Positions 11,936 through 20,288 of a DNA stretch of 64,000 nt are shown one piece after another. The notes beneath the pieces are model-generated. The model searched no databases. It was not told where the DNA came from and worked only from the letters and a program-made list of their open reading frames with translations. Source of the DNA: Paenibacillus sp. 32352. GTDB taxonomy: Bacteria; Bacillota; Bacilli; Paenibacillales; NBRC-103111. Within the stretch, counting starts at the first letter, position 1; each line of letters begins with the position of its first letter. A program made the position numbers and the translations under genes. The stretch is from positions 248,001-312,000 of the forward strand of contig NZ_MZNT01000001.1 of NCBI RefSeq assembly GCF_002042965.1. The letters are read 5' to 3'.

Positions 11936-12048
11936 TCGCATCACTCCAACGTTTTATTCCAGCATACCATAATATCATAAGATAGTGATATAATAGAAGG
12001 GTTTCCTGTACATACAAGGGCCATTATGGAAGATGGAGAGGGATTGAG

Positions 12049-12501
12049 ATGAAGATTACCGTATATGATGAAATCGGCGGAACGGAGCAATTCACGGTAG
12101 CGGAACTGTGTTCCTTGGCACCTGTCCATTTTCCGATTGGGGGACGTGTGCCCGGCGTTGAAGGGCTCGCTTTTGAACTGAAGTCCTGGTATGAGGCCTG
12201 GATGAAGCGGCGGGAGGCGGTAACGGATCGCGAGCCTGTTGCCATGAAGGTGGAAGCGGCCGATGAGTTTCAAGCCTCGATCCCTTGGGAGCAGCTGGGC
12301 CGTGCAGCGTTTCTCTATGAGCAGGACGGCAAGCCGCTGCAAAAAGGGTTTCCGATACGACTGTACGTGCCGGACGGGAGCAGTGAGTGCCTGAATGTGA
12401 AGAGCGTTGTCTCCATCCGATTCGAATACAGCTCAACGGTGGACGAAGCATCCTATGGGTTTAAGAACAAGATTAGCATAGAGGAATTAAAGCGCAAATA
12501 A
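12049..12501 (+). CDS. Small protein related to the Mo-oxidoreductase (sulfite-oxidase-type) fold, 150 aa
   Basis: The protein starts MKITVYDEIGGTEQFTVAEL. Residues about 80-140 (IPWEQLGRAAFLYEQDGKPLQKGFPIRLYVP, then VKSVVSIRF) follow the pattern of the C-terminal half of the molybdopterin-binding domain of sulfite-oxidase-type enzymes (ALLAYELNGEPL..GAPLRLVVP..VKWV). The cysteine that binds molybdenum in that family is not evident, and the protein is less than half the usual length. It lies divergently beside moaDE, which fits a molybdenum link. It may be a degenerate or accessory single-domain protein. The GAGAGGG site supports the start. Family call is moderate. Confidence 0.55.
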   Translation: MKITVYDEIGGTEQFTVAELCSLAPVHFPIGGRVPGVEGLAFELKSWYEAWMKRREAVTDREPVAMKVEAADEFQASIPWEQLGRAAFLYEQDGKPLQKGFPIRLYVPDGSSECLNVKSVVSIRFEYSSTVDEASYGFKNKISIEELKRK

Positions 12502-12542
12502 AGAAGGCAAAGCTGTAGCAGGATACAAGGAGGGGTGCAGCA

Positions 12543-14003
12543 ATGAATTCACCGCATTTGCGGCTAAGAATCATTCATTCCAACGATATTCACAGCCATT
12601 ATGAGCAGATGCCCCAAATCGCCGCAGCCGTTCAGGAGCTTCGCGCTTCAGCCGGCGAGGAGCATACGCTGACGCTGGATATTGGAGATCATTTGGACCG
12701 CATGCGCCCCGAAACGGAGGCGAGTGCCGGCAGCTATAACCTGGAGGTCATGGCAGCCACGGGGTATGAAGCGGTCACGCTCGGCAACAATGAAGGCCTG
12801 ACCTTTACCAAGGAGGCGCTGGCGCAATTATATCGTCAATATCCGGATATCAAGGTCGTTTGCGCCAATCTGTTGGATGCTGTGACCGGAGACATTCCCG
12901 ACTGGGCCGCTCCCTTCCATATACTGGATAAGGGCGGCATCAAGATCGGGTTGATCGGGGCTACCGCCTATTATGAGCAGTTTTACAGGCTGCTCGGCTG
13001 GGATATCCAGGAGCCCGTCGGTGTTATCCGGCATTGGGTCCAGCAACTTCGCCCGCAGGTTGACGTTCTGATCCTCATGTCTCATCTCGGTCTGTCGACA
13101 GATCAAAGAATCGCCGGGGGCATTCCCGGGATTGACGTTATCTTGGGCGGACACAGTCATCACTTGCTTGAGCAGCCCCTTCGTATCGGAGGAACGCTCG
13201 TATGCGGTGCAGGCAAATTCGGGCAGTACATCGGCGTGGTGGATCTCCAGCTGGATCCTCGTACCCGCAAGCTGACACAAGCAGAAGGGGTTGTGCGCAA
13301 GATCGAGGCGGAGCCGTATGATTCTAAGCTTGCTGCAGCGATAAGGACGTTCGAGATTGAGGCCGGCAAGACGCTAAATCGGCAAGTCGCCTATTTGGAG
13401 CGGCCGCTCGCTGCCCATTGGTACGAAGAGGCTCCTCTTGGCAGCATGCTTGCCTCAGCGCTTCGACGGTGGGCGGGTGCCGAGATCGGTATCGTGAATG
13501 CAGGGCAATTCCTGGAAGGGCTGGAGCGGGGGACGGTAACCGCAGGCAGGCTGCTGGACATATGCCCCTCGCCGATCAATCCGTGCCGCATGACGCTAAC
13601 CGGCGAACAAATCTTGCAGGCTCTGGAGGAGTCGCTGCTGCCCGAATTTATGGAGAAGCCTATCTACGGCTTCGGATTTCGATGTAAAGTGCTCGGCATG
13701 CTGAACCTTGATGGGATGACGGTGGAATACGATGCGGACGGCCCTCCACTCGCCAAGATTCGTCAGGTGCGTGTCGGGGAAGAACCGCTGGAGCTGAGCC
13801 GGGCGTATACGGTAGGGACAGTGGATATGTTCTCCTTCGGAATCGGATACTTGTCCTTATCCAAAGGAACGAACGTGCACTATTTCTTGCCGGAATTTTT
13901 GCGGGACATCATGCAGGAGGAGCTGAATAATCCTGACGCCATTGCTGCAGGATACGACAAGCACTGGTTCGCCTGCAGGCCGCTCGAACAAAAAGACTGT
14001 TGA
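12543..14003 (+). CDS. YunD-like metallophosphoesterase / 5'-nucleotidase family protein
   Basis: The calcineurin-like domain (residues 1 to about 250) has IIHSNDIHSHYE (NDIHxH), LTLDIGDHLDR (GDHxD), VTLGNNEGLTF, LILMSHLGLSTD and VILGGHSHHLLE. The 5'-nucleotidase C-terminal domain follows (GSMLASALRRWAGAEIGIVNAGQFLEG, then GFGFRCKV). There is no signal peptide, unlike secreted UshA, and GNNE replaces the usual GNHE; both features fit B. subtilis YunD. It probably hydrolyses a nucleotide or related phosphoester in the cytoplasm. It starts 41 bp after the preceding small gene and likely shares its transcript. Confidence 0.85.
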   Translation: MNSPHLRLRIIHSNDIHSHYEQMPQIAAAVQELRASAGEEHTLTLDIGDHLDRMRPETEASAGSYNLEVMAATGYEAVTLGNNEGLTFTKEALAQLYRQYPDIKVVCANLLDAVTGDIPDWAAPFHILDKGGIKIGLIGATAYYEQFYRLLGWDIQEPVGVIRHWVQQLRPQVDVLILMSHLGLSTDQRIAGGIPGIDVILGGHSHHLLEQPLRIGGTLVCGAGKFGQYIGVVDLQLDPRTRKLTQAEGVVRKIEAEPYDSKLAAAIRTFEIEAGKTLNRQVAYLERPLAAHWYEEAPLGSMLASALRRWAGAEIGIVNAGQFLEGLERGTVTAGRLLDICPSPINPCRMTLTGEQILQALEESLLPEFMEKPIYGFGFRCKVLGMLNLDGMTVEYDADGPPLAKIRQVRVGEEPLELSRAYTVGTVDMFSFGIGYLSLSKGTNVHYFLPEFLRDIMQEELNNPDAIAAGYDKHWFACRPLEQKDC

Positions 14004-14034
14004 GCCTAATTGGCTTCAACAGTCTTTTTATTGT
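13992..14034. terminator. Bidirectional terminator between the YunD-like gene and uppP
   Basis: AAAAAGACTGTTGA..GCC pairs with GGC.TTCAACAGTCTTTTT. The stop codon of the plus-strand gene lies in the left arm, and the uppP stop is about 10 bp beyond. A- and T-runs on both sides allow termination in either direction. Confidence 0.85.
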
Positions 14035-14042
14035 GGGTAAGC

Positions 14043-14858
14043 TTACAGTAAGTAAAGATAAATGGCAAAAAGTGCGGCCAGTACAAAACGGTAGTAAGCA
14101 AAATAGGTGAGCTTCAATTTGGAAACGAGCTTGATAAACGTAACGACCGCAAGCAGCGCGACGATAAATGATACGACGAAGCCGACGACAAAAAATCCGA
14201 TAAGATCCGGCGTAAACAGCTTGTATGCTTTTAGTAAGGACAGACCGGAGGCTGCGAACATCAGCGGTATCGCCAATATAAAGGTAAAGTCGGCGGAAGC
14301 CCCGCGGCTGACACCGGACAGCATGCCCCCTGCTATGGTTGCGCCTGAACGGGAGAAGCCTGGCCAAATGACGGCCAATATTTGGTATAAACCAATATAA
14401 AACGCCTGTTTGTAAGTAATATCGTCCAGCTCCTGCGCCGATTTGGGCGTGGATGACTTTTCCGCTATGATAAAGAGCACGCCGCCGACAACGAGGCTTA
14501 ATATGACGGTTTTCGGAGAGAAAAGATGCTCGTCAACCCAATCGTTAAGCAGCAAGCCGGCAATGCCCGCCGGCAAAATACCGATCAGGATATGAAGCAG
14601 GTTCAGCTTCTTCCTGCCTGCCCGGCTCGGGTCCTTTTTCAATCCAAAAAGAAGCAGAATTCGGTTCCAGTAAATGACGACCACAGCCAATATGGCGCCG
14701 AGCTGAATGACAACCTCGAACGTTTTCAATATGGCATTGTCTTCAGGTATACCAAGGAGCGCTTGTGTCAAAATCAGATGTCCGGTGGAGGACACGGGCA
14801 AAAACTCGGTAAGCCCTTCAACAATTCCCATAATAATTGAAACCCAATAACTTAACAT
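14043..14858 (-). CDS. uppP: Undecaprenyl-diphosphatase UppP (BacA)
   Basis: A 271-aa polytopic membrane enzyme that dephosphorylates undecaprenyl pyrophosphate to recycle the lipid carrier of cell-wall synthesis; it also gives bacitracin resistance. Both signature motifs are present: GIVEGLTEFLPVSSTGHLIL near the N-terminus and WPGFSRSGATIAGGMLSGVSRG in the second half. About eight hydrophobic segments are visible. GTAGGAGGCAATT precedes the ATG. The 14859-15101 gap upstream holds its promoter region and the leader of the divergent HD-GYP gene; nothing more was recognised. Confidence 0.95.
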   Translation of the reverse strand: MLSYWVSIIMGIVEGLTEFLPVSSTGHLILTQALLGIPEDNAILKTFEVVIQLGAILAVVVIYWNRILLLFGLKKDPSRAGRKKLNLLHILIGILPAGIAGLLLNDWVDEHLFSPKTVILSLVVGGVLFIIAEKSSTPKSAQELDDITYKQAFYIGLYQILAVIWPGFSRSGATIAGGMLSGVSRGASADFTFILAIPLMFAASGLSLLKAYKLFTPDLIGFFVVGFVVSFIVALLAVVTFIKLVSKLKLTYFAYYRFVLAALFAIYLYLL

Positions 14859-15101
14859 AATTGCCTCCTACTTTGTTTGTGAGAACCTATTCTATTTTAG
14901 CCTGTTCAGGGATGTCCTACAATACTAACTTAAAGGGTGTGGAGAATCTTAATAATTCCTTAACAAATAGTGAAAATCATGCGGAAGAAGATCGTAAATC
15001 CTCGAAAAAAAGTCGAAATATGTTGCTTCTTTTCGATGAATCCTTTACTCTAGGTCATAGAAACTATCTTTACTTTTATAGAAAGAAGACGTGGTTTAAT
15101 C

Positions 15102-16196
15102 ATGCGTTTGCTTCCGCTCAATATGGTTCGTCCGGGTATGAAGCTCGGGAGAAGGATTTACAATGAAGAGGGAATTACTCTTCTCGGAGAGCGTGTCGAA
15201 TTATCACAAAAATTGATCCAGCGGTTAAGCGAACATGGTATTGATTTCGTATATATAGATGACCCGAGAACCAATGACATCACGATTCCGGAGATGATCT
15301 CCGAAGAAACGAGATTAAAAGCGACTTCCGAAATCAGGACTTCCTTTCGCGGTATGATGGAGTCCTCCGTGCGAAGCAAGACGGCTAACGACAGACGCTT
15401 GGGCAAAACGTTCAGCAACGTGATGAAGATGATCATAGATGATTTAAGCAGTCATGAAGGCGCAATGATCATGTTGACGAACATCAGTGTCATGGATGAT
15501 TACTTATTTCAGCATTCATTGAACGTATGCATCTATACGACGCTGCTTGGAATGGCACACGGCTATGGCAGGGAGGAGCTGACCACACTTGGACTGGGCG
15601 CTCTTTTGCATGATATTGGCAAAACCCAGATTCCGCTTGAGCTGCTGCGCAAGAACGGTAAGCTGACCGACAGCGAGTTCACGCAGGTGAAGAAGCATAC
15701 CGAGTACGGCTTTCAGCTGCTGAAGGAAGAGCCGAATATTCCTTTGATCACCGCTCACTGCGCATTTCAGCATCATGAACGGCTGGATGGAAGCGGGTAC
15801 CCTAGAGGCATCACAGGCAGAGATATTCATGATTACGCCCGATGGATAGGTATGGTGGATTCCTATGACGCCATGACAACCCACAGGGTATACCGGAGAG
15901 CGATGCTGCCTCATCAAGCCATGGAAATATTGTATGCGGGAACGGACACGTTATATGAAAAGAAAAAAATCGAATTGTTTCGAGACAACATTGCGATTTA
16001 TCCGATAGGCATTAGTGTTACGTTGAGTACGGGAGAGACGGGAACCGTCGTCGGGCTTAACAAAATGGTACCCCACCGGCCGATTGTACGGATATTGAAG
16101 GATGCGGAGGGACAAGAGCTGAAAGCGCCCTTCGATATGGATTTGTCCGAGAAATTATCGATCATGGTGACCGGAGTCAATGAGGATATGGGCTAG
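15102..16196 (+). CDS. HD-GYP domain protein, predicted cyclic-di-GMP phosphodiesterase
   Basis: A 364-aa soluble protein. The N-terminal part (MRLLPLNMVRPGMKLGRRIYNEEGITLL) is the short domain typical of Bacillota HD-GYP proteins. The catalytic domain has LLHDIGKTQIPLELL and FQHHERLDGSGYPRGI. A C-terminal beta-rich tail (IGISVTLSTGETGTVVGLN) follows, as in many relatives. It is likely to hydrolyse cyclic di-GMP, and is a paralogue of the gene at 8967. The ribosome site is weak (AGAAGACG), so the start is less certain. Confidence 0.87.
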   Translation: MRLLPLNMVRPGMKLGRRIYNEEGITLLGERVELSQKLIQRLSEHGIDFVYIDDPRTNDITIPEMISEETRLKATSEIRTSFRGMMESSVRSKTANDRRLGKTFSNVMKMIIDDLSSHEGAMIMLTNISVMDDYLFQHSLNVCIYTTLLGMAHGYGREELTTLGLGALLHDIGKTQIPLELLRKNGKLTDSEFTQVKKHTEYGFQLLKEEPNIPLITAHCAFQHHERLDGSGYPRGITGRDIHDYARWIGMVDSYDAMTTHRVYRRAMLPHQAMEILYAGTDTLYEKKKIELFRDNIAIYPIGISVTLSTGETGTVVGLNKMVPHRPIVRILKDAEGQELKAPFDMDLSEKLSIMVTGVNEDMG

Positions 16197-16214
16197 CCTT
16201 ATACATACGACAGA

Positions 16215-16242
16215 AGAAACCCGGGGCTCCGGGTTTTTTGCA
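16215..16242 (+). terminator. Terminator after the HD-GYP gene
   Basis: AAACCCGG-GGCT-CCGGGTT is followed by TTTTTG, 20 bp after the stop. Confidence 0.85.
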
Positions 16243-16391
16243 TGTGTAAAAGTCCTTAACGCAGAATGGGAGTACAGAGCGGCTCCCAAGTCCAGAAAAA
16301 GCTGGAATTGCTTCGTTTAGTTTCATTTTCGTGCGTCATACGATACAATAGGTGGTAAAAATACTTTATACAGTCAGGTGTGAAATTCAAC

Positions 16392-17519
16392 ATGATGATA
16401 GATAAACTGAACTCCGTTTTACCGGACATAACACCCGAGAACGATCCGTGGGATCCCATTCGTTCCCTGCACAAGTATGGCAAGCACGTACTTACCAGCG
16501 TAGAACTGACGGTGACCAACCTGTGCAATATGAGGTGTGAGCATTGTGCGGTGGGCGAGATGCTGACCATGACGGAGGGGCCGCGCATTCCGGTTGACCA
16601 GGTGCTTCGCCGCCTGGAGCAGGTGGAGCATCTGGAGACCATCAGCATTACCGGGGGAGAGCCGAGCTATCATGAGGCGACAGTCAGGGATTATATCGTA
16701 CCGATCCTCAAATACGCAAGGGAACGGGGCGTACGGTCGCAAATCAACTCCAACCTTACGTTGGATTTGTCCCGATATGAGATGCTGGCGCCTTATCTGG
16801 ACGTGATGCATATCTCATTCAACTATTTGAATGCCGATGATTTCCATCAAGTCGGCTTTGTCCGCACAGATCGGACGGTGACCCGGAGCACAGCTGCCAA
16901 GATGTACGAACGGATGGTCGAAAATACGATGGAGCTGAGCCGCGGCGGTATGTTTGTGTCAGCCGAGTCGATGATCAATTACAGGACTCATGAGAAGCTT
17001 AGCGACATTCATAAGCTTATTGTAGAGATGGGCTGCCGGCGCCATGAGGTGCATCCGATGTATCCAAGCTCCTTTGCCTCCAACCTGCCGGTGTTGTCCC
17101 TGGAGCATTTTCGCAAGGCGATCCACAAGCTTCTCGATACCCGTGACCGCAATCTCTGGATGCTGTTCGGAACGCTGCCTTATTACGCCTGCAGCACTCG
17201 GGAAGAGGATCAGCGTATGATCAGAAGACTTAGGGAGGAACCTAATGTAACGGTACGCAACGATCCGGATGGACGTAACCGGCTGAACGTGAATCTGTTC
17301 ACAGGTGATGTGTACGTTACCGATTTCTCCGATGTGCCTGCACTGGGCAATATTCATAGAGACACATTGGAACAAGTGTTCCAAAGATGGGAAGACCATC
17401 CGCTGAACCATTCTGTCAACTGCCATTGTCCGGCCGCTCAATGCTGCGGTCCCAACCTTTTGGTCGTTGATACGTATTATAAGGATATCGACTTCAAGCA
17501 GCGCAAAGCGGTGGTTTGA
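16392..17519 (+). CDS. yfkAB: Radical SAM protein YfkAB
   Basis: A radical SAM enzyme with the cluster cysteines in CNMRCEHCAVGE (CxxxCxxC) near residue 45, followed by ISITGGEPSYHE, the glycine-rich SAM-binding motif. The C-terminal segment NCHCPAAQCCGP contains the CxCxxxxC motif that defines the YfkAB group, likely binding an auxiliary Fe-S cluster. At about 375 aa it matches B. subtilis YfkAB, whose reaction is unknown. I chose ATG at 16392 because AGGTG lies about 12 nt upstream; an in-frame GTG at 16380 leaves no room for a ribosome site. Not obviously in an operon. Confidence 0.88.
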   Translation: MMIDKLNSVLPDITPENDPWDPIRSLHKYGKHVLTSVELTVTNLCNMRCEHCAVGEMLTMTEGPRIPVDQVLRRLEQVEHLETISITGGEPSYHEATVRDYIVPILKYARERGVRSQINSNLTLDLSRYEMLAPYLDVMHISFNYLNADDFHQVGFVRTDRTVTRSTAAKMYERMVENTMELSRGGMFVSAESMINYRTHEKLSDIHKLIVEMGCRRHEVHPMYPSSFASNLPVLSLEHFRKAIHKLLDTRDRNLWMLFGTLPYYACSTREEDQRMIRRLREEPNVTVRNDPDGRNRLNVNLFTGDVYVTDFSDVPALGNIHRDTLEQVFQRWEDHPLNHSVNCHCPAAQCCGPNLLVVDTYYKDIDFKQRKAVV

Positions 17520-17593
17520 CCAATGGCAGCCTTGAATCCAATGGCAACAGGATAGACGATTTACTCATCACACAAAAAGGAGATTGAGGTTCC

Positions 17594-18931
17594 TTGGGCT
17601 TTGATTGGGGTTTGATCGTGCTAAATTTGGTATTGGTGCTTTTGCTCGTATTATTAAACGGATTTTTTGTCGCCGCCGAATTCGCTTTGGTCAAGGTGCG
17701 GACGACCAGGCTTCAGCAACTGCAGAATGAAGGTGTGGGAAAAGCCAAATATGCCCTGGCTGTGACCAAAAAGCTGGATGCCTATTTATCGGCTACGCAG
17801 CTCGGCATCACGTTGGCGTCGCTCGGTTTGGGCTGGCTCGGCGAGCCAGCGATTTCCCATCTGATCGTCGATCCCTTGTTCGCACTGCTGAATTGGGATA
17901 AAGCCTGGTACAGCTCGGCATTGTCCGTATTTATCGGGTTTGCGACGATCACCTTCCTGCATATCGTTTTAGGAGAGCTCGCTCCCAAATCTTTGGCGAT
18001 TCAAAAATCGGAAACGGCTTCTCTGTGGCTGTCCGGACCGCTGCTCGCGTTCTACAAAGTGTTTTTTCCGGCCATTTGGCTGTTGAACGGTGCCGCTAAC
18101 CGTATGCTGCGCTTGATTGGCGTTCAGCCTGCGAATGAGCATGATGCCGTACATACAGAGGAAGAAATAAGAATTTTAATGAACCAGAGCGCGAAGAGCG
18201 GACATATTGACAAGGACGAGATGGCGCTGTTCGATAATATTTTCGAATTCTCCGACCGGGTAGCGAGGGAGATTATGCTGCCCCGTACCGACATGGAGTG
18301 CCTTTATGCCAATCTGCCATTTGCCGAGAATTTGAAGACGGTTTACCGGACCAAGCATACCCGCTATCCGGTAGCCAATTATGACAAGGATACGATCATC
18401 GGCTTCGTGCACATAACCGATATACTGACGGCTGACCCCGATGAAGAGCATGATTTGCAATCGTTCATCCGCCCCGTCCTGATGGTTCCGGAATCGATGG
18501 AGATCAGTCATGTGCTGAAGCTAATGCAGCGTAAGCACTCGCAGCTTGTCATCATTGTGGATGAGTATGGAGGAACGGCAGGTCTGCTGACGACGGAGGA
18601 CATCTTGGAGGAGATCGTGGGTGAAATTCACGATGAATTCGATGAGAATGAACGTCCGAGTATCGAGAAGAAGGGCAACCAATACTCAGTCGATGGGCGT
18701 GTGCTGCTTGAAGACCTCGATGACTTGCTATCGCTAGGCATTGAAGACGAGGAGGTAGATTCCATAGGAGGATGGCTCTTTACCCAGCTGGAAGGGGCCG
18801 TTGCCAAGGGGAAAAAGCTGAAGCACGGATCATTTGAATTCGAAATCACGGAGGTGCGCCGACTGCGCATTATGAGGGTAACCATTACCCGTATGGAACA
18901 ACCAAGCACGCCGACAGAAGCTCAAGAATAA
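17594..18931 (+). CDS. CNNM-domain / CBS / CorC-HlyC transporter-associated protein
   Basis: Starts at TTG with AAAAAGGAG upstream. Residues 1 to about 200 are the CNNM (DUF21) membrane domain: VLLLVLLNGFFVAAEFALVKVRTTRL, then LGITLASLGLGWLGEP and ELAPKSLAIQ. A CBS pair follows at about 210-340 (ILMNQSAKSGHIDKDEMALFDNIFEF, then MLPRTDMECL). A CorC/HlyC C-terminal domain lies at about 350-430 (YSVDGRVLLEDLDDLL). The family handles divalent cations, mainly magnesium efflux, in the cytoplasmic membrane; older names call it hemolysin-like, with no evidence of toxicity. At 445 aa it is the usual length. Followed 30 bp later by ytvI. Confidence 0.9.
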   Translation: MGFDWGLIVLNLVLVLLLVLLNGFFVAAEFALVKVRTTRLQQLQNEGVGKAKYALAVTKKLDAYLSATQLGITLASLGLGWLGEPAISHLIVDPLFALLNWDKAWYSSALSVFIGFATITFLHIVLGELAPKSLAIQKSETASLWLSGPLLAFYKVFFPAIWLLNGAANRMLRLIGVQPANEHDAVHTEEEIRILMNQSAKSGHIDKDEMALFDNIFEFSDRVAREIMLPRTDMECLYANLPFAENLKTVYRTKHTRYPVANYDKDTIIGFVHITDILTADPDEEHDLQSFIRPVLMVPESMEISHVLKLMQRKHSQLVIIVDEYGGTAGLLTTEDILEEIVGEIHDEFDENERPSIEKKGNQYSVDGRVLLEDLDDLLSLGIEDEEVDSIGGWLFTQLEGAVAKGKKLKHGSFEFEITEVRRLRIMRVTITRMEQPSTPTEAQE

Positions 18932-18961
18932 CAATAAAGGGTAAAGGGGAATTGCCCGTTT

Positions 18962-20008
18962 ATGTCTCTGAGGACGATTCTGTTTTGCGCCATAGGGGTC
19001 CTGTTGCTCTATGGATTGTTTACCATTGGATTTCCATTTTTGCTGGCAATGCTGATAGCGATATTTTTAGAGCCCGTCGTACAATGGCTGATGAAGCTTG
19101 GAAGAATGAACAGGGTGTTCGCCGCCTCCATTGCCTGCACTTTGTTTACAGGCGCTCTGCTCGGATTTTTTTATCTGGTCGGGTTCAAAATGGTGTCGGA
19201 GCTGATCCAATTCTGGAAGTACGCCCCCGATTACTTAAACGATGCGAAGCTGTTCATTGAGGATACGACGGAGAAGACGCGGCTGTTCTATAACTCGCTG
19301 CCAACCGGGATAGCGGAGCAGCTTCAAGGCTGGATCGAGTCAGGCATTAATACGATTACGGATAACATTAAAGGTATCGTGTCGGCGGTATCGGCTTATT
19401 CTCTGAATGTCGCCAAGACGATTCCGAACTTATTCATCTTTGTTGTCGTGTTCGTGATCGGCTTGTACTTGATTTCGATCGGCTTGCCGGATGTATACCG
19501 GTCGTTTCTGAATTTGTTTGACAAGCAGTCGCAGCCGAAGGTCACCGCCGTTCTTAAGGACTTGCGCCGCGCGGTGCTTGGATTTTTGTTTGCGCAGGTG
19601 CTGATCAGCTTGCTTACCTACATAGTGACTCTTATCGGCTTGCTCTTTTTACGGGTGGATTATCCACTCGCCGTAGCGCTGCTGATAGTGGTCGTCGATA
19701 TCCTCCCTATTCTCGGCACGAGCGCCGTTCTCGTCCCCTGGGCTCTGTACAGCTTTTTGGCCGGGAACATGCATTTGGGAGTCGGACTTTTGATACTTCT
19801 CGTGTTCATCATGATTTTCCGCAAGCTGATTGAGCCGAAGATTATCGGGGATGCCGTGGGGATTAATGCATTAGCCGCATTGATGAGCATGTACATAGGC
19901 TTTAAGCTGATCGGTGTCATAGGGCTTATCTTCGGCCCGGTTCTTATTATTGTCTATCAGGCGATGCGCAAAGTCGGGCTGCTCAAGATCAATATCAAGC
20001 TGGACTAG
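18962..20008 (+). CDS. ytvI: Sporulation integral membrane protein YtvI
   Basis: A 348-aa protein of the AI-2E/PerM-like membrane family. The N-terminal hydrophobic hairpin (FCAIGVLLLYGLFTIGFPFLLAMLIAIFLEPVVQWL) is followed by a large extracytoplasmic region (about 80-150), and the C-terminal half has several membrane segments with YPLAVALLIVVVDILPILGTSAVLVPWALY and FRKLIEPKIIGDAVG. These are hallmarks of the family, and the length and sequence style fit YtvI of spore formers, which is made in sporulation; its transport substrate is unknown. It follows the CNNM gene closely and is followed by a strong terminator. Confidence 0.85.
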   Translation: MSLRTILFCAIGVLLLYGLFTIGFPFLLAMLIAIFLEPVVQWLMKLGRMNRVFAASIACTLFTGALLGFFYLVGFKMVSELIQFWKYAPDYLNDAKLFIEDTTEKTRLFYNSLPTGIAEQLQGWIESGINTITDNIKGIVSAVSAYSLNVAKTIPNLFIFVVVFVIGLYLISIGLPDVYRSFLNLFDKQSQPKVTAVLKDLRRAVLGFLFAQVLISLLTYIVTLIGLLFLRVDYPLAVALLIVVVDILPILGTSAVLVPWALYSFLAGNMHLGVGLLILLVFIMIFRKLIEPKIIGDAVGINALAALMSMYIGFKLIGVIGLIFGPVLIIVYQAMRKVGLLKINIKLD

Positions 20009-20026
20009 CGGACAGCCGAACTGCAT

Positions 20027-20058
20027 GAAAAGGAAGGTCCTAGGCGACCTTCCTTTTT
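20027..20058 (+). terminator. Terminator after ytvI (left flank of intergenic element A)
   Basis: AAAAGGAAGGTC-CTAGGC-GACCTTCCTTTTT. The right arm and T-tract, with flanking bases, are repeated almost exactly at 20267-20286 on the far side of element A. Confidence 0.85.
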
Positions 20059-20253
20059 ATTTAGAAACCCACGAGAAATATGCAAATATGGAGGTGGGGT
20101 ATACCTTGTAGGAGTTTACATCCGCCTTTGAAATCCGTGAAAATACCGCAAGTCTAATCAAATTTCACGGGTTTCAATAGCGGCCGGAGGGGGATACCCC
20201 ATCGGAGTATATTGGCAACATTTCAAGTTTTACAGGGTTTTGTAACAAACTCC
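20059..20253. repeat. Intergenic repeat element A: foldable, non-coding, related to 39783-39987
   Basis: About 195 bp with no open frame of note. It shares blocks with element B at 39783-39987: GGTGGGGTAT near the left, and GCGGCCGGA-GGGGATACC near the right, in the same order and similar spacing. GGTGGGGTAT can pair with ATACCCCATC, and further outer arms (GAAATATGC / GCAACATTTC, GAAACCC / GGGTTTT) extend a long stem. Terminator hairpins of nearly the same sequence stand on both sides. It could be a structured RNA or a small mobile element. I recognise no named family. Confidence 0.6.
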
Positions 20254-20281
20254 GGAAGGTCTACAAGCGACCTTCCTTTTT
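20254..20281. terminator. Second copy of the hairpin, right flank of element A
   Basis: GGAAGGTC-TACAAGC-GACCTTCCTTTTT. It can also serve the minus-strand NlpC/P60 gene that ends at 20289. Confidence 0.7.
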
Positions 20282-20288
20282 ATTTAGC

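Noticed and set aside
17594..18931. Hemolysin function for the CNNM/CBS protein
   Set aside because: The old family name comes from a misassigned gene; domain content points to ion transport.
20059..20253. Element A as group II intron remnant, T-box or known riboswitch
   Set aside because: No domain V signature, no T-box sequence and no conserved riboswitch core were found; left as unknown.
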